Assembly: GCA_036362985.1 (NCBI GenBank)
Contig: JAYGXS010000007.1
Location: 13,645,738-13,709,737, forward strand
Direction of reading: 5' to 3'
From: Ligula intestinalis
Taxonomy: Eukaryota > Platyhelminthes > Cestoda > Diphyllobothriidea > Diphyllobothriidae
DNA length: 64,000 bases
Shown: piece after piece, positions 34,451 through 45,651 of the stretch
Position numbering within the stretch: the first letter of the stretch is position 1
How the letters are laid out: each line of letters opens with the position of its first letter
Translations under genes and position numbers: made by a program
The notes under the pieces: model-generated
Told to the model about the DNA's origin: nothing
Seen by the model: only the letters and a program-made list of their open reading frames with translations
The model's database searches: none

Positions 34451-36852
34451 CTCCTATTTTTAAAGTTTCGGAACCCGTTAGAAGTATTCACACACCACTC
34501 GAAGCCTGGGTTGCCTGTTGACCAGAAGTAACCAGCTGACACCGAGTAATGTGGCGATGAATAGAAAAGTTCCTCCTCAAATCCTGAAATGACACTGCAT
34601 GACAATAAACCAGCAGAAACAGTTTTGTCCTACTTTCTTTTGCTCGTGGTGCCATTTGTATGCCAATCCAGGCAACTACTCTCCATTATTGGTATAAATT
34701 TGCAGTAACTTGTTGTCCCTAAATGGGGATGCTTCCTCAAGCCAGAAGGCTTTTCTTTGTACCAATAGCGAAACATCGGAAGCGTGAGAGCGTCATCCTT
34801 AGAAGACATCCCTTTGACGTTTGCTCTTATCAGATAAATCAACAGCCCTTTGGACTCGGTATGCTCGTTAACCAAGCAGTATTATGGATGAAAAAGTCAG
34901 CATATCCGTTAAAGGTATCGGATTCTCACGACATCGATATTGAAACGAAAAAATAGTAAAGATAGTGGACACATTAGCCAAAATCCTAAATAATTACCAA
35001 GCCAGGGACTAGGATAGGAAAAACAACTGAATTAAGAGTCTTTACTGACCAGATGGCTATGCGTAATTTCTGATCCACTTGTACATAGCCTGACTATCAG
35101 ATATACTGATGCGTTACGGGAATGCGCCGATGAAATCAGACCGAAGGGGAATGTTGCCAGTTCAAAACGAGCATATTTATTACGTACTCAAATATTTTAA
35201 AGTGCTGCTTAATTCGGCAAAGCATTTTGCGCATTTCTGCCGTTTGGTGGAAAGCTGAAGTTATGTTGTTGTCAGGTTCAGTTAGGGTGGGGGAATTGGG
35301 GTCAGCATGTCAGCGTTTAGCCGAACCGTCGGCAAAACGAGGAGATAAGGTGAACGCGTTTGAATTGAGGACTTGTTCGTCTGTTGGTGCACCCGTTTAC
35401 GGGGCCTATGATAAGACCAGTGTGGTTGTGTGAGTGACTTTGCCCGTGGTACTTGCGGCACTGCAACGACGTCCTTTTGAGCGCACAGCCCCGGTCTGCG
35501 TAGCCCGATGGCAGGTGCTTCTGGTGTAGCCAACAGACGCTGTCCAATTTTGAATAGCTGTAGGGCAGCTTGCAGGTCACCACCTCTGACAACAAAAACA
35601 ACACTCCATCTTTCAACTAACCAGAATATTTTATTTATTTGATTACCGTACAAATGCACAGGCCTGGAGAGAACTTATCGCAGGCAAACGTATGTTCACC
35701 AATTTATATGTTGATATTCATTATCGTGGAATTAAAATGATGCTTAATTCGGCAACGTAGTTTGATTGTCTGTCAGCAATGACCTATATAACTACTGTAA
35801 GATGTACAGCACTTCACTGAATCGGCCTTTACTGGTAATAAACATTTGGTTGAATGAACAAGAGAACTGAGGTTGCCAGGACGCGAGACAATCCTCAGAT
35901 TAAACTTTTTTAGAATTTACCTAACATTCCTGTAAATAGTGTTGTAAAAGAAAGGGGTTTATGCATTTTATTTGTGGATTTTATAAAAGAATCAACAAAT
36001 TTCTATCTTTTTTTGATTGCATGTTTGTGTGCCATGATGATCCGCCCGCATTGTCTGAAAACAAACACAATTAGTTCAGCTGCATGCAGTTCAGGATGAC
36101 AATATAGAAGCAAATCAACACGGTTAGCATGAAGGTCATATGTGATTCAAAACTGCAGACACGGAGGATCTTGCCGTATACAAAATAAGATAAAGTTAAT
36201 TCATTACTTTCTCTCGTCTTATACAAGTCTTCTTGAATTGTTAATATTTTTAAATTGGACACACGAGTGTTAAAGTTACAATCTGGTAAAATGTGTATTT
36301 TGCCAACGGCAAAAAACGACTGCAACCCGTAATACAAAGAGCCACCTGCGAGTGCATTAGATATGGCGTCAAGGTCTTCATTACATGTTTTCCACATTCG
36401 CCGATGGTGGCTTAATCTGCAAAGCGCCAACAATACAAAATGGAACAAAATTGAGGCAGATATTTCAGGCTAATAATGCACGTAGTCGGCACACATTAAT
36501 GCAAAAAGTGCTGGCGTTTTATGGAAGTCAAACTTTTTTTCCTATAAGTACCGCAACTGCAGCAAACGATCCACACAGTGAATAGCGGGTACATGAATTT
36601 CTGAACTAGCAAACCAAGCGTGCGGCAAATAAACCAGACATGGGTTTGCCTGATGCTAATTTGCTGCTGCGTCTGGTTTTATTTTTCAGATCTTGCAGCT
36701 GGATAAAACAAACTCATGCACCATTCTTCCCTCCCTTGTTGGTTAAAATCGAAATATATTTGTCTTAGCGACCAATGACAAAAACAGTTTTTCACATTCG
36801 TAAATCCCAAATTCATCGCGCCTCTAGTGTAAGCATGCCTGGCTCACAAACT
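34451..36852. other. Part of RGS intron 2, nothing identified
   Basis: The piece at 35220-35620 is more GC-rich and open on both strands (minus frames of 99 and 125 codons). It probably represents an unrecognised repeat; no domain is seen. Confidence 0.35.
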
Positions 36853-36905
36853 CAGAAGAAGGAAGGGTGTTCAGTGGGAAAGTTTTATCGTGTCGTGATT
36901 TAGAT
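36853..36905 (+). repeat. Dispersed ~50-bp motif, copy 1
   Basis: The block TCAGAAGAAGGAAGGGTGTTCAGTGGGAAAG in outline recurs near 46866-46915 (+), 63905-63960 (+) and 38135-38180 (-). Here it lies about 50-100 bases before a PLE RT relic, so it may be part of a PLE leader. Confidence 0.4.
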
Positions 36906-36949
36906 GAGAACCAAGATAAGCGGCCAGCTCAGGATCACATGGAACCCAT

Positions 36950-37490
36950 GGGGCATTGCCTACCGTCCTCCTTCAACTTCGAAACGATCATGTAGGAGCA
37001 AATCAAGGACACCTTAATGGGGTCCCCAGTCTATGAGCTCATTGCTGAGGTGCTGCTATAAAAATTAAAGGGACAGATGATCGAAGATTACGAACGCACA
37101 TTGCGGTCACGTTACGTTAACGACCCTGTCGTTGTCATCAACCGCTACAACGAGTGCGTGAGCTCGCTTTTTCGCGAGTTACAGTTCACAATGGAGGAAG
37201 AGGTGAAGGCAGCCTTCTGTTTTTCGATTATGTCGTCTGCCTCCGACTGCACGACAAAATTATGATGTCCATCTACTATAAAAGGACAAACACTTCGCAA
37301 ATGGTTATCCACGAGCGTTCCTTCAACAAAATCGAATGCCGCCAAAACGCGGACTGAGGAGCACTGCCTACCAAATTTGTGGCGAAGCATCCCATACATG
37401 ATAGAGGGCTCCAAAAACTTGGCCAGGTCCCTAGCGCCTCCATGAGTAAGGATTGCCCACAGTCCGGCAACAAGTAACGCAGCCAAAAAA
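36950..37490 (+). pseudogene. PLE reverse-transcriptase relic (family C)
   Basis: Frames on the plus strand, broken by stops and shifts, give QIKDTLMGSPVYELIAE (RT motif 4). MIEDYERTLRSRYVNDPVVVINR follows, with the catalytic YVDD changed to YVND, then ELQFTMEEEVKAAF. A shifted frame gives MMSIYYKRTNTSQMVIHERS (thumb), and then LPNLWRSIPYMIEGSKNLARSLAPP (start of the nuclease linker). The nuclease itself is missing. The catalytic change and several breaks show an old, dead copy. Confidence 0.7.
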
Positions 37491-38652
37491 TCCTACCCAG
37501 AAACAAGAAAAATCTGGCGTTTTCTACTAAATTTAGTGTCATTGTGGAATGTGCAGGTATTTTTGAGAAACCAGCCGACAGCTACAAACGCGAACGCATG
37601 AGCAGCAGCTGACTGTAAGAAGGTTGGACCCAAGGTCGGAGGTAGCAACCCAGGCACGTTTTCAAATTTGACGCTGTTGAAATTGTGGGCCGAGATGATG
37701 AGCCCACAAAAAGGCAAATTAAAGAAGGCTGGATGTCAGCCGACTGTTCAATTAACAACCACATGAATCTGCCTATCCTGCGTGATGTTAGGAACCTTCT
37801 TAGCAAGGGACGGTCACGGTACGGAACACTCTGGGCTGCCAATTAGCTCCACGGCCGACGAGAATGAGCGTGAAACAAGCCATGGAACACGACACAGATG
37901 GCCAACACAAGTGAGGGTGAAAAACTAGCCCCAAAGTGGCAGATGGGGCCAACGGGTAGTCGACAGCCAAGACACAAGCGATAATGACATGCGAGCTACA
38001 CACAGCGGCTTAGCTGGGATTGGCAGAATGCGCTTTAGGAAAAACTGCCACGTATCACGAGGACCATGTACTGGAGTAGTAATCTCTGAGGATTGGTGGA
38101 CGAGCCAAATATCCAAAACGTCTGTCGAATTATATCACTTTGCCGGTGAACGCTCTTCCTTCTTCTGACTTACTACCGGTAAATCCCTTATTAATATAAT
38201 TGCTAAAAAAAGGTACTTCATCCACCGCAATCGCGGCTTTATTCGCCTAAATATTACAATTCTTTCTGGAATCTATCGTCAGAGATAAACGCGGCAGCAA
38301 CACCTAATTACACACCGTTTGACTTGAGGAGCTCGTAACGGGCCTAAGACATGCGATAATTTACCGAATGCATTGCCTGTTAGACAAACACTCTGTCTAG
38401 GGCAATTTCTTTGTTATTTTCTCGCAGACTCATCTAAATGGACAACTGTGTATCTGATTTAAACTTCTTCGCGCGTCTAAAAAGTTAAACACAGGTCTGT
38501 ATGACCTTGGGGGTGCTAGCCAATTACATGCGACCCTAAGCACAACACAGATTAATGATCCACGTGATGAGCATTGATTTTTTGCCGTTCAAAATCGCCC
38601 TCAATACTGGCACTAGCACTCCAGCGCATGTAACTACTAAACAGTGCGCGGT
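37491..38652. other. Stretch upstream of the nested gene
   Basis: It is somewhat GC-richer than average up to about 38130 and open on the minus strand in pieces, without recognisable domains. The dispersed ~50-bp motif occurs on the minus strand at about 38135-38180. No promoter element could be pinned down before the ATG at 38653. Confidence 0.35.
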
Positions 38653-39342
38653 ATGAATTTCAACCGCAAAGGTTTCGTTAGCACGCTAGATGGCTACCTA
38701 GACACCCTTTTGTGGTCGACGCCACCCATTCAGAGAGTATATTTGGTCGCGGCTTTGGCAAATGCCTTTCTCGGCATCTTTGAATGTCTCATCATAATGC
38801 GCACTCGTTTCGCGTCAACAAACACAGTCCTGTGTTATCTCACTTCGGCTCTGGTCGCGCTGTCCCAAGTAATGATGGAAATTCACAATAATTTTCCCAG
38901 CCCAACTTTTGCCGAGGTCTTTAGCCTCATATTCATCATGAACACGTTCTACCTGATAATCTGTCTGGCATTCTCTTCAAAACGGCACTCGGCTCTGATC
39001 GCTGCGGTCTTTTTGGCCATTTTCTGCACCATGATGTACGCTATTCAAGCCGGCCTATACACTGTCCCAAACAAGGAGGCGTTTCTTCACGTTTTACAGT
39101 TTTGCACTACGGTGGCCAACAATTTTTTGCCGTTTGACCCACTACTGGCATCTCTGAGCGAAGGTCACAGGAACTTCCCCTCCCAGTGGTTTCCACTGTT
39201 GACGGGCTTAGTGTACTGTCTAACTGGAGGACTGTACAGACATGCTCGCAAGGATAGTCTCATGGCGCCGGCAGACGCTCTCGGAATTGCTGTACACTTG
39301 TTTGGAATCGCGGTCGAACTGCAACATTGTATGTTTCACTAG
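38653..39342 (+). CDS. Intronless multi-pass membrane protein, SWEET (MtN3/saliva)-like
   Basis: A 229-residue protein from ATG 38653 to TAG 39340-39342. Seven hydrophobic segments can be drawn in a 3+1+3 pattern, and the length is typical of SWEET sugar uniporters (SLC50 family). The second half fits an MtN3 repeat best: FDPLLASL, then FPSQWFPLLTGLVYCLTGGL and APADALGIAVHLFGIAVEL, compared with the family pattern of a PL..L segment, an F-P...L..L..G..W/Y..Y helix and a PN.(L)G....L.Q helix. The usual PN is PA here, and the first repeat is weaker, so the assignment is tentative. Known SWEETs move glucose or sucrose down gradients across membranes. The gene lies wholly inside RGS intron 2 on the same strand. 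The only alternative I can offer is an unrelated seven-helix protein. Confidence 0.6.
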   Translation: MNFNRKGFVSTLDGYLDTLLWSTPPIQRVYLVAALANAFLGIFECLIIMRTRFASTNTVLCYLTSALVALSQVMMEIHNNFPSPTFAEVFSLIFIMNTFYLIICLAFSSKRHSALIAAVFLAIFCTMMYAIQAGLYTVPNKEAFLHVLQFCTTVANNFLPFDPLLASLSEGHRNFPSQWFPLLTGLVYCLTGGLYRHARKDSLMAPADALGIAVHLFGIAVELQHCMFH

Positions 39343-39471
39343 ATGACGCATCATTTGTAGCCACGCTTCCAGGTATGCAGGAAAGGTTGGATGTTCAGCG
39401 CAATCAAAATGGTAACAGCCGCATTGCATCATAGAGCACCTCGGTGCATTGGTATTCGTTAAATCTTTCAA

Positions 39472-39477
39472 AATAAA
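39472..39477 (+). terminator. Putative polyadenylation signal of the nested gene
   Basis: AATAAA lies 130 bases after the stop codon of the seven-helix gene, a usual distance for a compact 3' UTR. AT-rich surroundings make chance occurrences common. Confidence 0.35.
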
Positions 39478-41979
39478 CAAAAATGTTGATGGTAATGGCC
39501 AAATATAGGAACTCTGGCGTCTGTTATTCAAACCGTCTTATTTCTTGTAGAAAGTGTATAGTAACCTTTAAAGTTTAACAGTTAAATGTGCGGGCAAAAA
39601 TCGTAACTAGCTGGGGATACTTAAGAAGTAAAAAATGCCCTAGGTGGAAATTCGTCCTTTTGATTCGGTGAGCTAAGGAACCGAAACCCACTTTCTGTGG
39701 CTTGCAACTTAATAAATACACACATTTAATTAGGATTTTTGAGGAAAAAAAGTTGAATATAAATTTATAGAGCAATAATTTTTCATGTAGATCTTCGTGC
39801 GTTTTTAGCTGCTATGAACAAAAATTGAGACTTGGACAGAAGTCCTGCAAAATAAATGTCAGGATCACGCAACAACAGCAAAAATAAATTGTCAGAATAG
39901 TTCTGATGACTACAATCGAGTATCGCACAATTTAATCCTCCAATGTTACTTTTCTTATATCTTGAACATATTGGCACATGTGCATAACTACTTACAGTAT
40001 AAAGTTGTGTTTGCAGTGTGTGGAAACTGTAAAGGCTATTTTCTTGTAAACAACTTTGAACAAGGGAATTCGATTCCCCAAATCAACCCTTCGTGTCCAG
40101 CTTTTGTTCGATTCAGCCGCAAACCGGCTGATAAATGGGTTCGAACCCATGGTTGACTTAGAGGTGATATCTGGTTGTTTCTCTTACCGCTTTATCAGTC
40201 CGAGATAACATTCACAAAGGTTGTGTAGGTCGTGACTTTCATGATGAGTATTTTGACGCAGCAATGTGTTAGTGTCTAACTGTTAACTAGGGGTAATATC
40301 CCTTCGAATTGGCTAGACCATCTTATACCGTTTATATCGGCCAAATTGCCCAGGTGTTCATTGAAAAGTTAAAAATAAAATTTAAGCATGCGCTCTCGTG
40401 AATGAATGTTGACGAGTTTCCTTGTGTGTCTTTGTGTCTACTCAAAAACCCACCATGCACTTAGCTACATAAACCTTACACCGCTGAATCGCAAATCACG
40501 ATCTCTGGGATACAAGCTTCAGCTGTCTGGTTTGTTTTTGAAAAGGTCTTTTTAAGACACATTTTTCTCCTGCAACCTTGTTGCATTTCCGAGAAGCACT
40601 CTGAAAGAAAAAAACATGAGAACTCTCACTATGAATTCGGAAATTATTTTTCAGGCTGTAGTACTGCTCATCAAAATACATTAAAAGCAGGGTTGAGGAG
40701 GCAGGATTAATTTGTATGCACTATTAATATAGGCGGTTTTGTGCTTAATTCCCGGAAGCCTAGGTGTGGTTCTTAGGGTAAGAATTTGGAAAGGGTTTAG
40801 ATTTTACTCTTGGAGTTCTTGTTAGGTTCAGGACACGGAAAGTGTTATCCTGCAGGGGTAGGTGGGGGCAGTTTTAGCAATTCCTATTAGGAGTAAATAA
40901 TTGCTACATAAGAGCTCAATCATATCCTAACTCCTAATGCATACATTTGCAGGTATATGATTTACGATCTTGGATGGAAATATTCATAAGACGACGAAAG
41001 ATCAATAAGTTGACAGGCTGAATTCTCCTCTGAGGCTCAGCTTCTGATTGCGTCTCGTTTGTTGGCTTTTGGTGGCGTACTTGCTACTTTTGCATGCGAT
41101 TATCGACGTCTGGACGAACTAGAAGGCTCCAGAAAATAAGACAATGAATCGAAAGTTTGATCAATTCATTCATTGTATAATATTTAAAAATAGAAATCGA
41201 ATATTCGCCTCCATGTGTGACTATGTCGTTCTTGAGAATAATAAGTTCTCTCAAACGGTGATCGATCATACATCAAACTACTTCATTTCCTGTATGCTAC
41301 GAAATCTTGCAATCGTAGGCTTATAGTCCCAGACAGCTGTCTGTCCGTTTCTATAATATTTCGAAACTAATCATTATGTCACTTCAGTAGCTGTCTTTGA
41401 TTATTTTGGTCTGCTAAGATCATCCAAAGTTTTATTTTCCTTTCTGAGGTCACGTCGAAAGGTGGCATCCCTTAGTCTGAGCATTTAGGACGGTAATTAG
41501 ATACAGAAAAATCCGTTTTGGTTCATGTAACTCGCATTTCATGCCTTCATTAATCAGTTAATTTTACTGAGAGCAATAGACTCGGGCCGCTGAGTACCCC
41601 ATTTTCAACGTTAGCTTGAATGCAGTGTACAGAGAAACCGTGCAGGTTGGCAGAGTTCACTATAGGAAGCTGAAAATTTGGGCGAGTTTTTCAAGGACGC
41701 AGTTAAATCTCTCTGAAGGTGCCTTTTGGGGCATTCACACGATGATGAAGTTCGAAGTTCGAGGATGACTGGCTGACGGCGGCTAATGAGACAGAAATGA
41801 CCATTTATGTCTCCCTTGTCTTTGCCGGCAAACAATCTGTTAGGGATTGTGATAACTGCAAGATTAGGATGGCATTGCATGCAAAATAAGGGCTTCGATG
41901 CAGCCCTCATTGAATGTTCGCGAGTGGTTACAACCGTATGAGTCGCGAGTTAATTTAGTCGTTATTCACAGGCCTGCAG
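39478..41979. other. Part of RGS intron 2, mostly unrecognised
   Basis: No gene recognised. Around 41771-41800 the sequence GGCTGACGGCGGCTAATGAGACAGAAATG resembles the ribozyme region of the 10.5 kb element (GGCTGATGAAGGCTAATAAACCCGAAACAG) with a damaged core. It may be a decayed copy of that element. Confidence 0.35.
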
Positions 41980-42430
41980 GCTATAAACAGGTGCAGCGAC
42001 ATACCCCATCTATATATTTGGTGCTCTAGCTCAGTTTGGCCAAAACTATTCGCCATTCGGTAAACGCACAGGCGAACACGTTGTCTAACGCCAGGGGCAG
42101 TGAACCAGATCACCGAGCATTCGTCACGCCCAAGTCCGGCGCGGGTGATGGAAGTTCAGCAGGGCACGACCCGCACGCGGGCGACCATCCAGCCATTAAC
42201 GCAAATGCGGGCAGCTATCCTTGATGCCGGTGGAACTGTAACTTGCCATGGGTGTGTAGTAGCATAGCGCATTTATCCCATCGATATTGTCACTCTCTGT
42301 GTATTAATTGCCCGTTTCTGCTACTTTCTCTAATGATGGATCCGCAAAGGATGTCAAAACGCCCGGCGCATACGATAATTGTCCCAGTAGCCACATCTGC
42401 TTATCCTGAGTTGACTGCAAGCTCAGATAA
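41980..42430 (+). pseudogene. PLE family C 3' end relic
   Basis: The stretch from about 42036 parallels the 3' coding tail at 21490-21660 (shared ACGCCCAAGTCC/ACGCCCGAGTCC and GA.GTTCAGCAGG/GAAATTTCAGCAGG blocks). It then follows the family C arm order: CTGCTACT.TCTCT, ATGATGGATCC, GGATGTCAAAACG, CCCGGCG. The hammerhead core is destroyed (ATGATGG for CTGATGA, AAAA for GAAA). Only the last part of the element remains. Confidence 0.5.
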
Positions 42431-42989
42431 AAAATTAGCCTTATAATTAGAGGTATGATTCGGGTTTTAGGGTTACCGTTTATGTCCGGATTAGGGAGCG
42501 GAAATATTTATCGTGACTGGCATTAGACGCATGGTAACAGTTGTCATCTTGGCGGTCCTAATCAGGGAGTGACGCAACTCGGGTAGTTGAGAGCTTATGA
42601 ATAGAACAGGGTTATTAGTTAATAGCTAAAAATGTTACACACAAAGTTCCGCAAAAAAATGCAGAGTGAGTCTATCACGGCTCGTTTCAAGGATTTAGCC
42701 AACTTCGGATAATCTCGTGTTTAATTGGAAAAGTCGATTTTGTGAACATATGTCTTCAGCAACTACTCATCAAGCCATTTCATTTGCAGGACTAATGAAG
42801 CTTGTACAGTTAAGCCGGATTAATCAGTGTACTTTGATTATAACTCATCGTCTTCACTCCGTCTGCATAACGAGATTGGTGTGCAGAGGTCCTTGTGTTG
42901 GTGAAGGGGAGGAAATTGGGTTAAGTGCATGGAGTACATGGAGTGATAATTACTCTCATTTGAACGGAGCACACGAATGTTACTAGGGG

Positions 42990-43660
42990 GTGGGGTTGAT
43001 GTGCGATCGCCAACTGGCGTCGGGGTTGGCTACATAAATGTTTATTTACTCCTTCATATGCTCCTATCGAGGAGGATACATCGGCCAAACTATAAAAGTG
43101 CCTAGAAAAGAGGGCACGTGAACACCTAACCCCCCCCTAGTTATGTCAAGACGAAAGTATATGGACGTCGAGTTATATTCCCGCACACCTTGTCAATATG
43201 AATCATCGGTTCGATACTAATGAAGTATTTCAGGTTGTATACCGGCCAGCAGCTAACATTTTCAAGGGCCTAGGTCAAAGGGCGCTTGCAACAGCCCAAG
43301 CAGTAGCTATACGGCTATGTTGTCAGAAGACGCTAACACAGACACCAAGTTCGCACCTCGCCCCCAGCCCCTAGTGACAGTTGTATGCTCCGTGCAAATG
43401 ACAGTAATTATCACTCAATGTTTTGACCCCTGACTACTGCCCACAGCCTAACCAAATTTTGCCCCCTCCCCCCTCCCCCAGCGTACGAACCTCTACAAGT
43501 CGATCTCACCATGCAAGAAAATGAGTGTAATCGAAATACACTTATTAACCCTGTTAAACTGTACAATTTTCATGATCCCTGCAAACGTAGCGGCATGATG
43601 AAGAGCTGCTGGAAACATATGGTTGCCAAAGCGACTTTTCGGATTATGTCAACATTAATG
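42990..43660 (+). pseudogene. PLE family A 3' fragment (GIY-YIG, 3' UTR, ribozyme relic)
   Basis: Nucleotide similarity to the intact element is visible from the start of the GIY-YIG domain (43040: TTTACTCCTTCATATGCTCC..., then GGATACATCGGCC). It continues through CTTGCAACAGCCCAAGCAGTAGCTATACGGCTA to the 3' end. Frameshifts and stops break it throughout. The end at about 43580-43630 keeps GCAAACGT, ATGATGAAGAGCTGCTGGAAAC and GTTGCCAAAG in the order of the family A hammerhead, with CTGATGA changed to CATGATGA. The RT is absent, as expected for 5' truncation. Confidence 0.75.
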
Positions 43661-43944
43661 AATTACATTCGTAGAAAGGTAAAAAAAAACAATGTAAAAC
43701 TAATGTTTGTTTACCTGAAAACGTATGGGAAACGGTTGGGGTATACCTTGGTGAACCAAATATCTCACATCTAGGTCGTGTAGCGGCTCCGATCAACTTA
43801 GAACGTGTGTCAGGGGCTTCAGCTAGTACCTGTGTTGTCTCTACCGTAAATTATGATGCATGTCTGCAAAAAACTGTGACATAGGAGTGGGTGAACTAAC
43901 TCAGCACTTTGTCGAGATGCTTCTGTTGAATGTTATCGCTTTCG

Positions 43945-44035
43945 TTTCCAGTTGATGATCGCGATGACGAATGCCTGGCCGGCAGTAAAACTGAGCTGAA
44001 ACGTTGACTTATCGCTACCTCTACAGCGCTCTTCT
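43945..44035 (+). repeat. Possible hammerhead-like repeat end
   Basis: GCGATGACGAATGCC, TGGCC, GGCA and then GAGCTGAAACGTT occur in an order resembling the other arms. The inner hairpin TGCC/GGCA is clear, but the outer part of stem II and stem I cannot be drawn well. The call rests mainly on resemblance to the neighbours. Confidence 0.25.
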
Positions 44036-44436
44036 ATCACCACTTAGTAAATACTGCTCGGGTTACTGTTGTCTGCTATTCGGAATTGGTCAGCCTTCTT
44101 TGTACGATTAGGAAGTACCAGTGTTGTCAAGCACCCCTTCTATATTCGCAGATGATGTGTCAAAGACAGGAGCAGCATAAGCTACCTCCAGTCGTAAATA
44201 ACCTCAAGCATGCCTATTTCTTATCCACAAAGTAAATGAAACAGCATGAAAAATAATTTATTCTCGTAAATGGCACACCTTGCCCGTTACCTTGCTTCTG
44301 TTATAATGCCCCAAAAGGGAATAGATGTAGTTTATATTTTTATGACTGATATTTCCAGTATATCCATTTCAACAAGTCTGGACGAGGAAGAAGGCGTGTC
44401 GAGCACCAGATCAATCGATTTATTGTTTAGAGCTGT

Positions 44437-44463
44437 TGAACTCTTACAGGAGTCCATCATCAG
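44437..44463 (-). ncRNA. Hammerhead-like half motif in left arm
   Basis: On the minus strand CTGATGA (44463-44457) is intact and is followed by a strong stem II of seven pairs (TGGACTC/TGAACTC region, 44456-44450 with 44443-44437; one G-U) around CTGTAA. The next bases read ACAG where GAAA is expected, so the core is incomplete. The matching right-arm copy near 45237-45262 has a GACAG and a damaged CTGATGA. Confidence 0.4.
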
Positions 44464-44581
44464 AGATGAGAAAGCAGCCGAAAAAGAGGATAATTATACT
44501 GGCCATAGGCCAATCAACTGTCAGAAAACATTAGGTTGTCAAGGCGTTAGAAAAAGCAATCGGAAAAGGATGGGAAAGGAC

Positions 44582-44635
44582 GGCAATTATTTGTTGGTAG
44601 AGTCGGGGGGCAATTATGTGTTGGTAGAGTCGGGG
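44582..44635 (+). repeat. Tandem duplication, two 27-bp units
   Basis: Two adjacent units of GGCAATTAT.TGTTGGTAGAGTCGGGG differ at one position. The right arm has a single unit with a long C-run instead, so the duplication arose after the arms separated. Confidence 0.8.
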
Positions 44636-44814
44636 GCAATTATAGCGGTGTACGCTACTTAGCTGTCAGTGAAGCTGGGGGTCATAAACAACAAGTAGTG
44701 TGCCGCTGGTTACCCTGGTAACCCTGCCTCATCTTTCGACGGATTCGTTGTGGGCTCCTCTTTGCCTGCCTTACTTATGTTTGGTTTGGCTTCGTTCCAC
44801 CGAAAGTTTGACTC

Positions 44815-45000
44815 TTGAGGCATGGTTCTCAGATGCCAATTCGATCAACAGGCATCGAGACCTGACAGCGGCCTACAAATTCTTGCACCATCATGTCGGA
44901 AAGAGATGGAACGAAGCCAACCCAAACATAAGAAAGGCAAGCGAAGAGGAGCCCAAAACGGACCAGTCGAAAGAGGAGGCAGGGTTACCAGGACCATCTA
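44815..45000 (+). pseudogene. PLE C-terminal coding relic
   Basis: The translation contains LEAWFSDANSINRHRDLTAAY, matching in pattern the LESLFTDPQSINKCNDLPNAY segment at about 21410-21470. This is the conserved end of the PLE nuclease region. Upstream nuclease motifs are missing. Confidence 0.65.
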
Positions 45001-45414
45001 TCGGGTGATACGGTGGTATACTAATTGCTTGTCACGATCCCCAGCTCCGCTGACAGCTACGTAGCGTACACCACTGTAATTGCCCCCCCCCCCTTCGACT
45101 CCACTGACAACTAATTTCCCTCCTTTCCCATCTTTTCCGATTGTTTTTTCTAACGCCTTGACAACCTGATATTTTCTGACAGTTATTTGGCCTATGACCA
45201 GTATAATTATCTTCGTTTTTGCTTGTTTTCTCATCTATGAAGATGGACTCCTGTAAGAGTTTGACAGCTCAATACAATAAATCAATTGATCTGTTGCTCG
45301 GCACGCCTTCTTCGTCGGCCCTGCAAATAGCTGGATCGCGAATTTTCTCATTCATTCAACAAGTCTGTTTCACTCCATACGGTGACTTATACAGTGCAGT
45401 GTTTATAATGCCTT

Positions 45415-45651
45415 TCATGGTGCCTTCTTAATCAAATCTTCTGCATGGTCTCTTTTCAACCAGTTGCCTGTTATGGGATTTTGAGTTCCCACTATAAAGG
45501 GCCGTTCACCTTTGTAAAGCCGCCAAAAGAACTTTAAGGTTTCTTGTGTGCTTATATAATGGACACACCTTTTAATCTTCACCAACTCTTCTGGTAGGAC
45601 AACCAGAGCGCGCGCCAGTAGTGACCAACATCTACGGATAAGGGCGTTCAA
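45415..45651 (-). other. Unassigned minus-strand frame, possible exon or retrocopy
   Basis: A 78-codon frame with a protein-like tail: VHYISTQETLKFFWRLYKGE, then RPFIVGTQNPITGNWLKRDH, ending AEDLIKKAP and stop. The mix of aromatic, charged and Gly/Pro residues looks coding rather than AT-rich noise. I do not recognise the family. Acceptor-like AG sites exist upstream on that strand (for example about 45638), so it could be a last exon, or a fragment of a processed copy in the RGS intron. Confidence 0.3.

Larger units (their letters stand above)
44378..45345 (+). mobile_element. PLE family C C-terminal fragment between ~320-bp inverted arms
   Basis: 44378-44700 and 45005-45345 are reverse complements with modest divergence (for example GAAGAAGGCGTG(T/C)CGAGCA.CAGATCAAT.GATTTATTG against its complement near 45270-45330). 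Between them, at 44815-45000, is a PLE C-terminal coding relic. The layout repeats that of 20962-21860 with a different arm sequence. Confidence 0.7.

Noticed and set aside
40060..40160. TGGGTTCGAACCCA, a B-box-like palindrome
   Set aside because: No A-box at the right distance and no pairing acceptor stem; likely chance.
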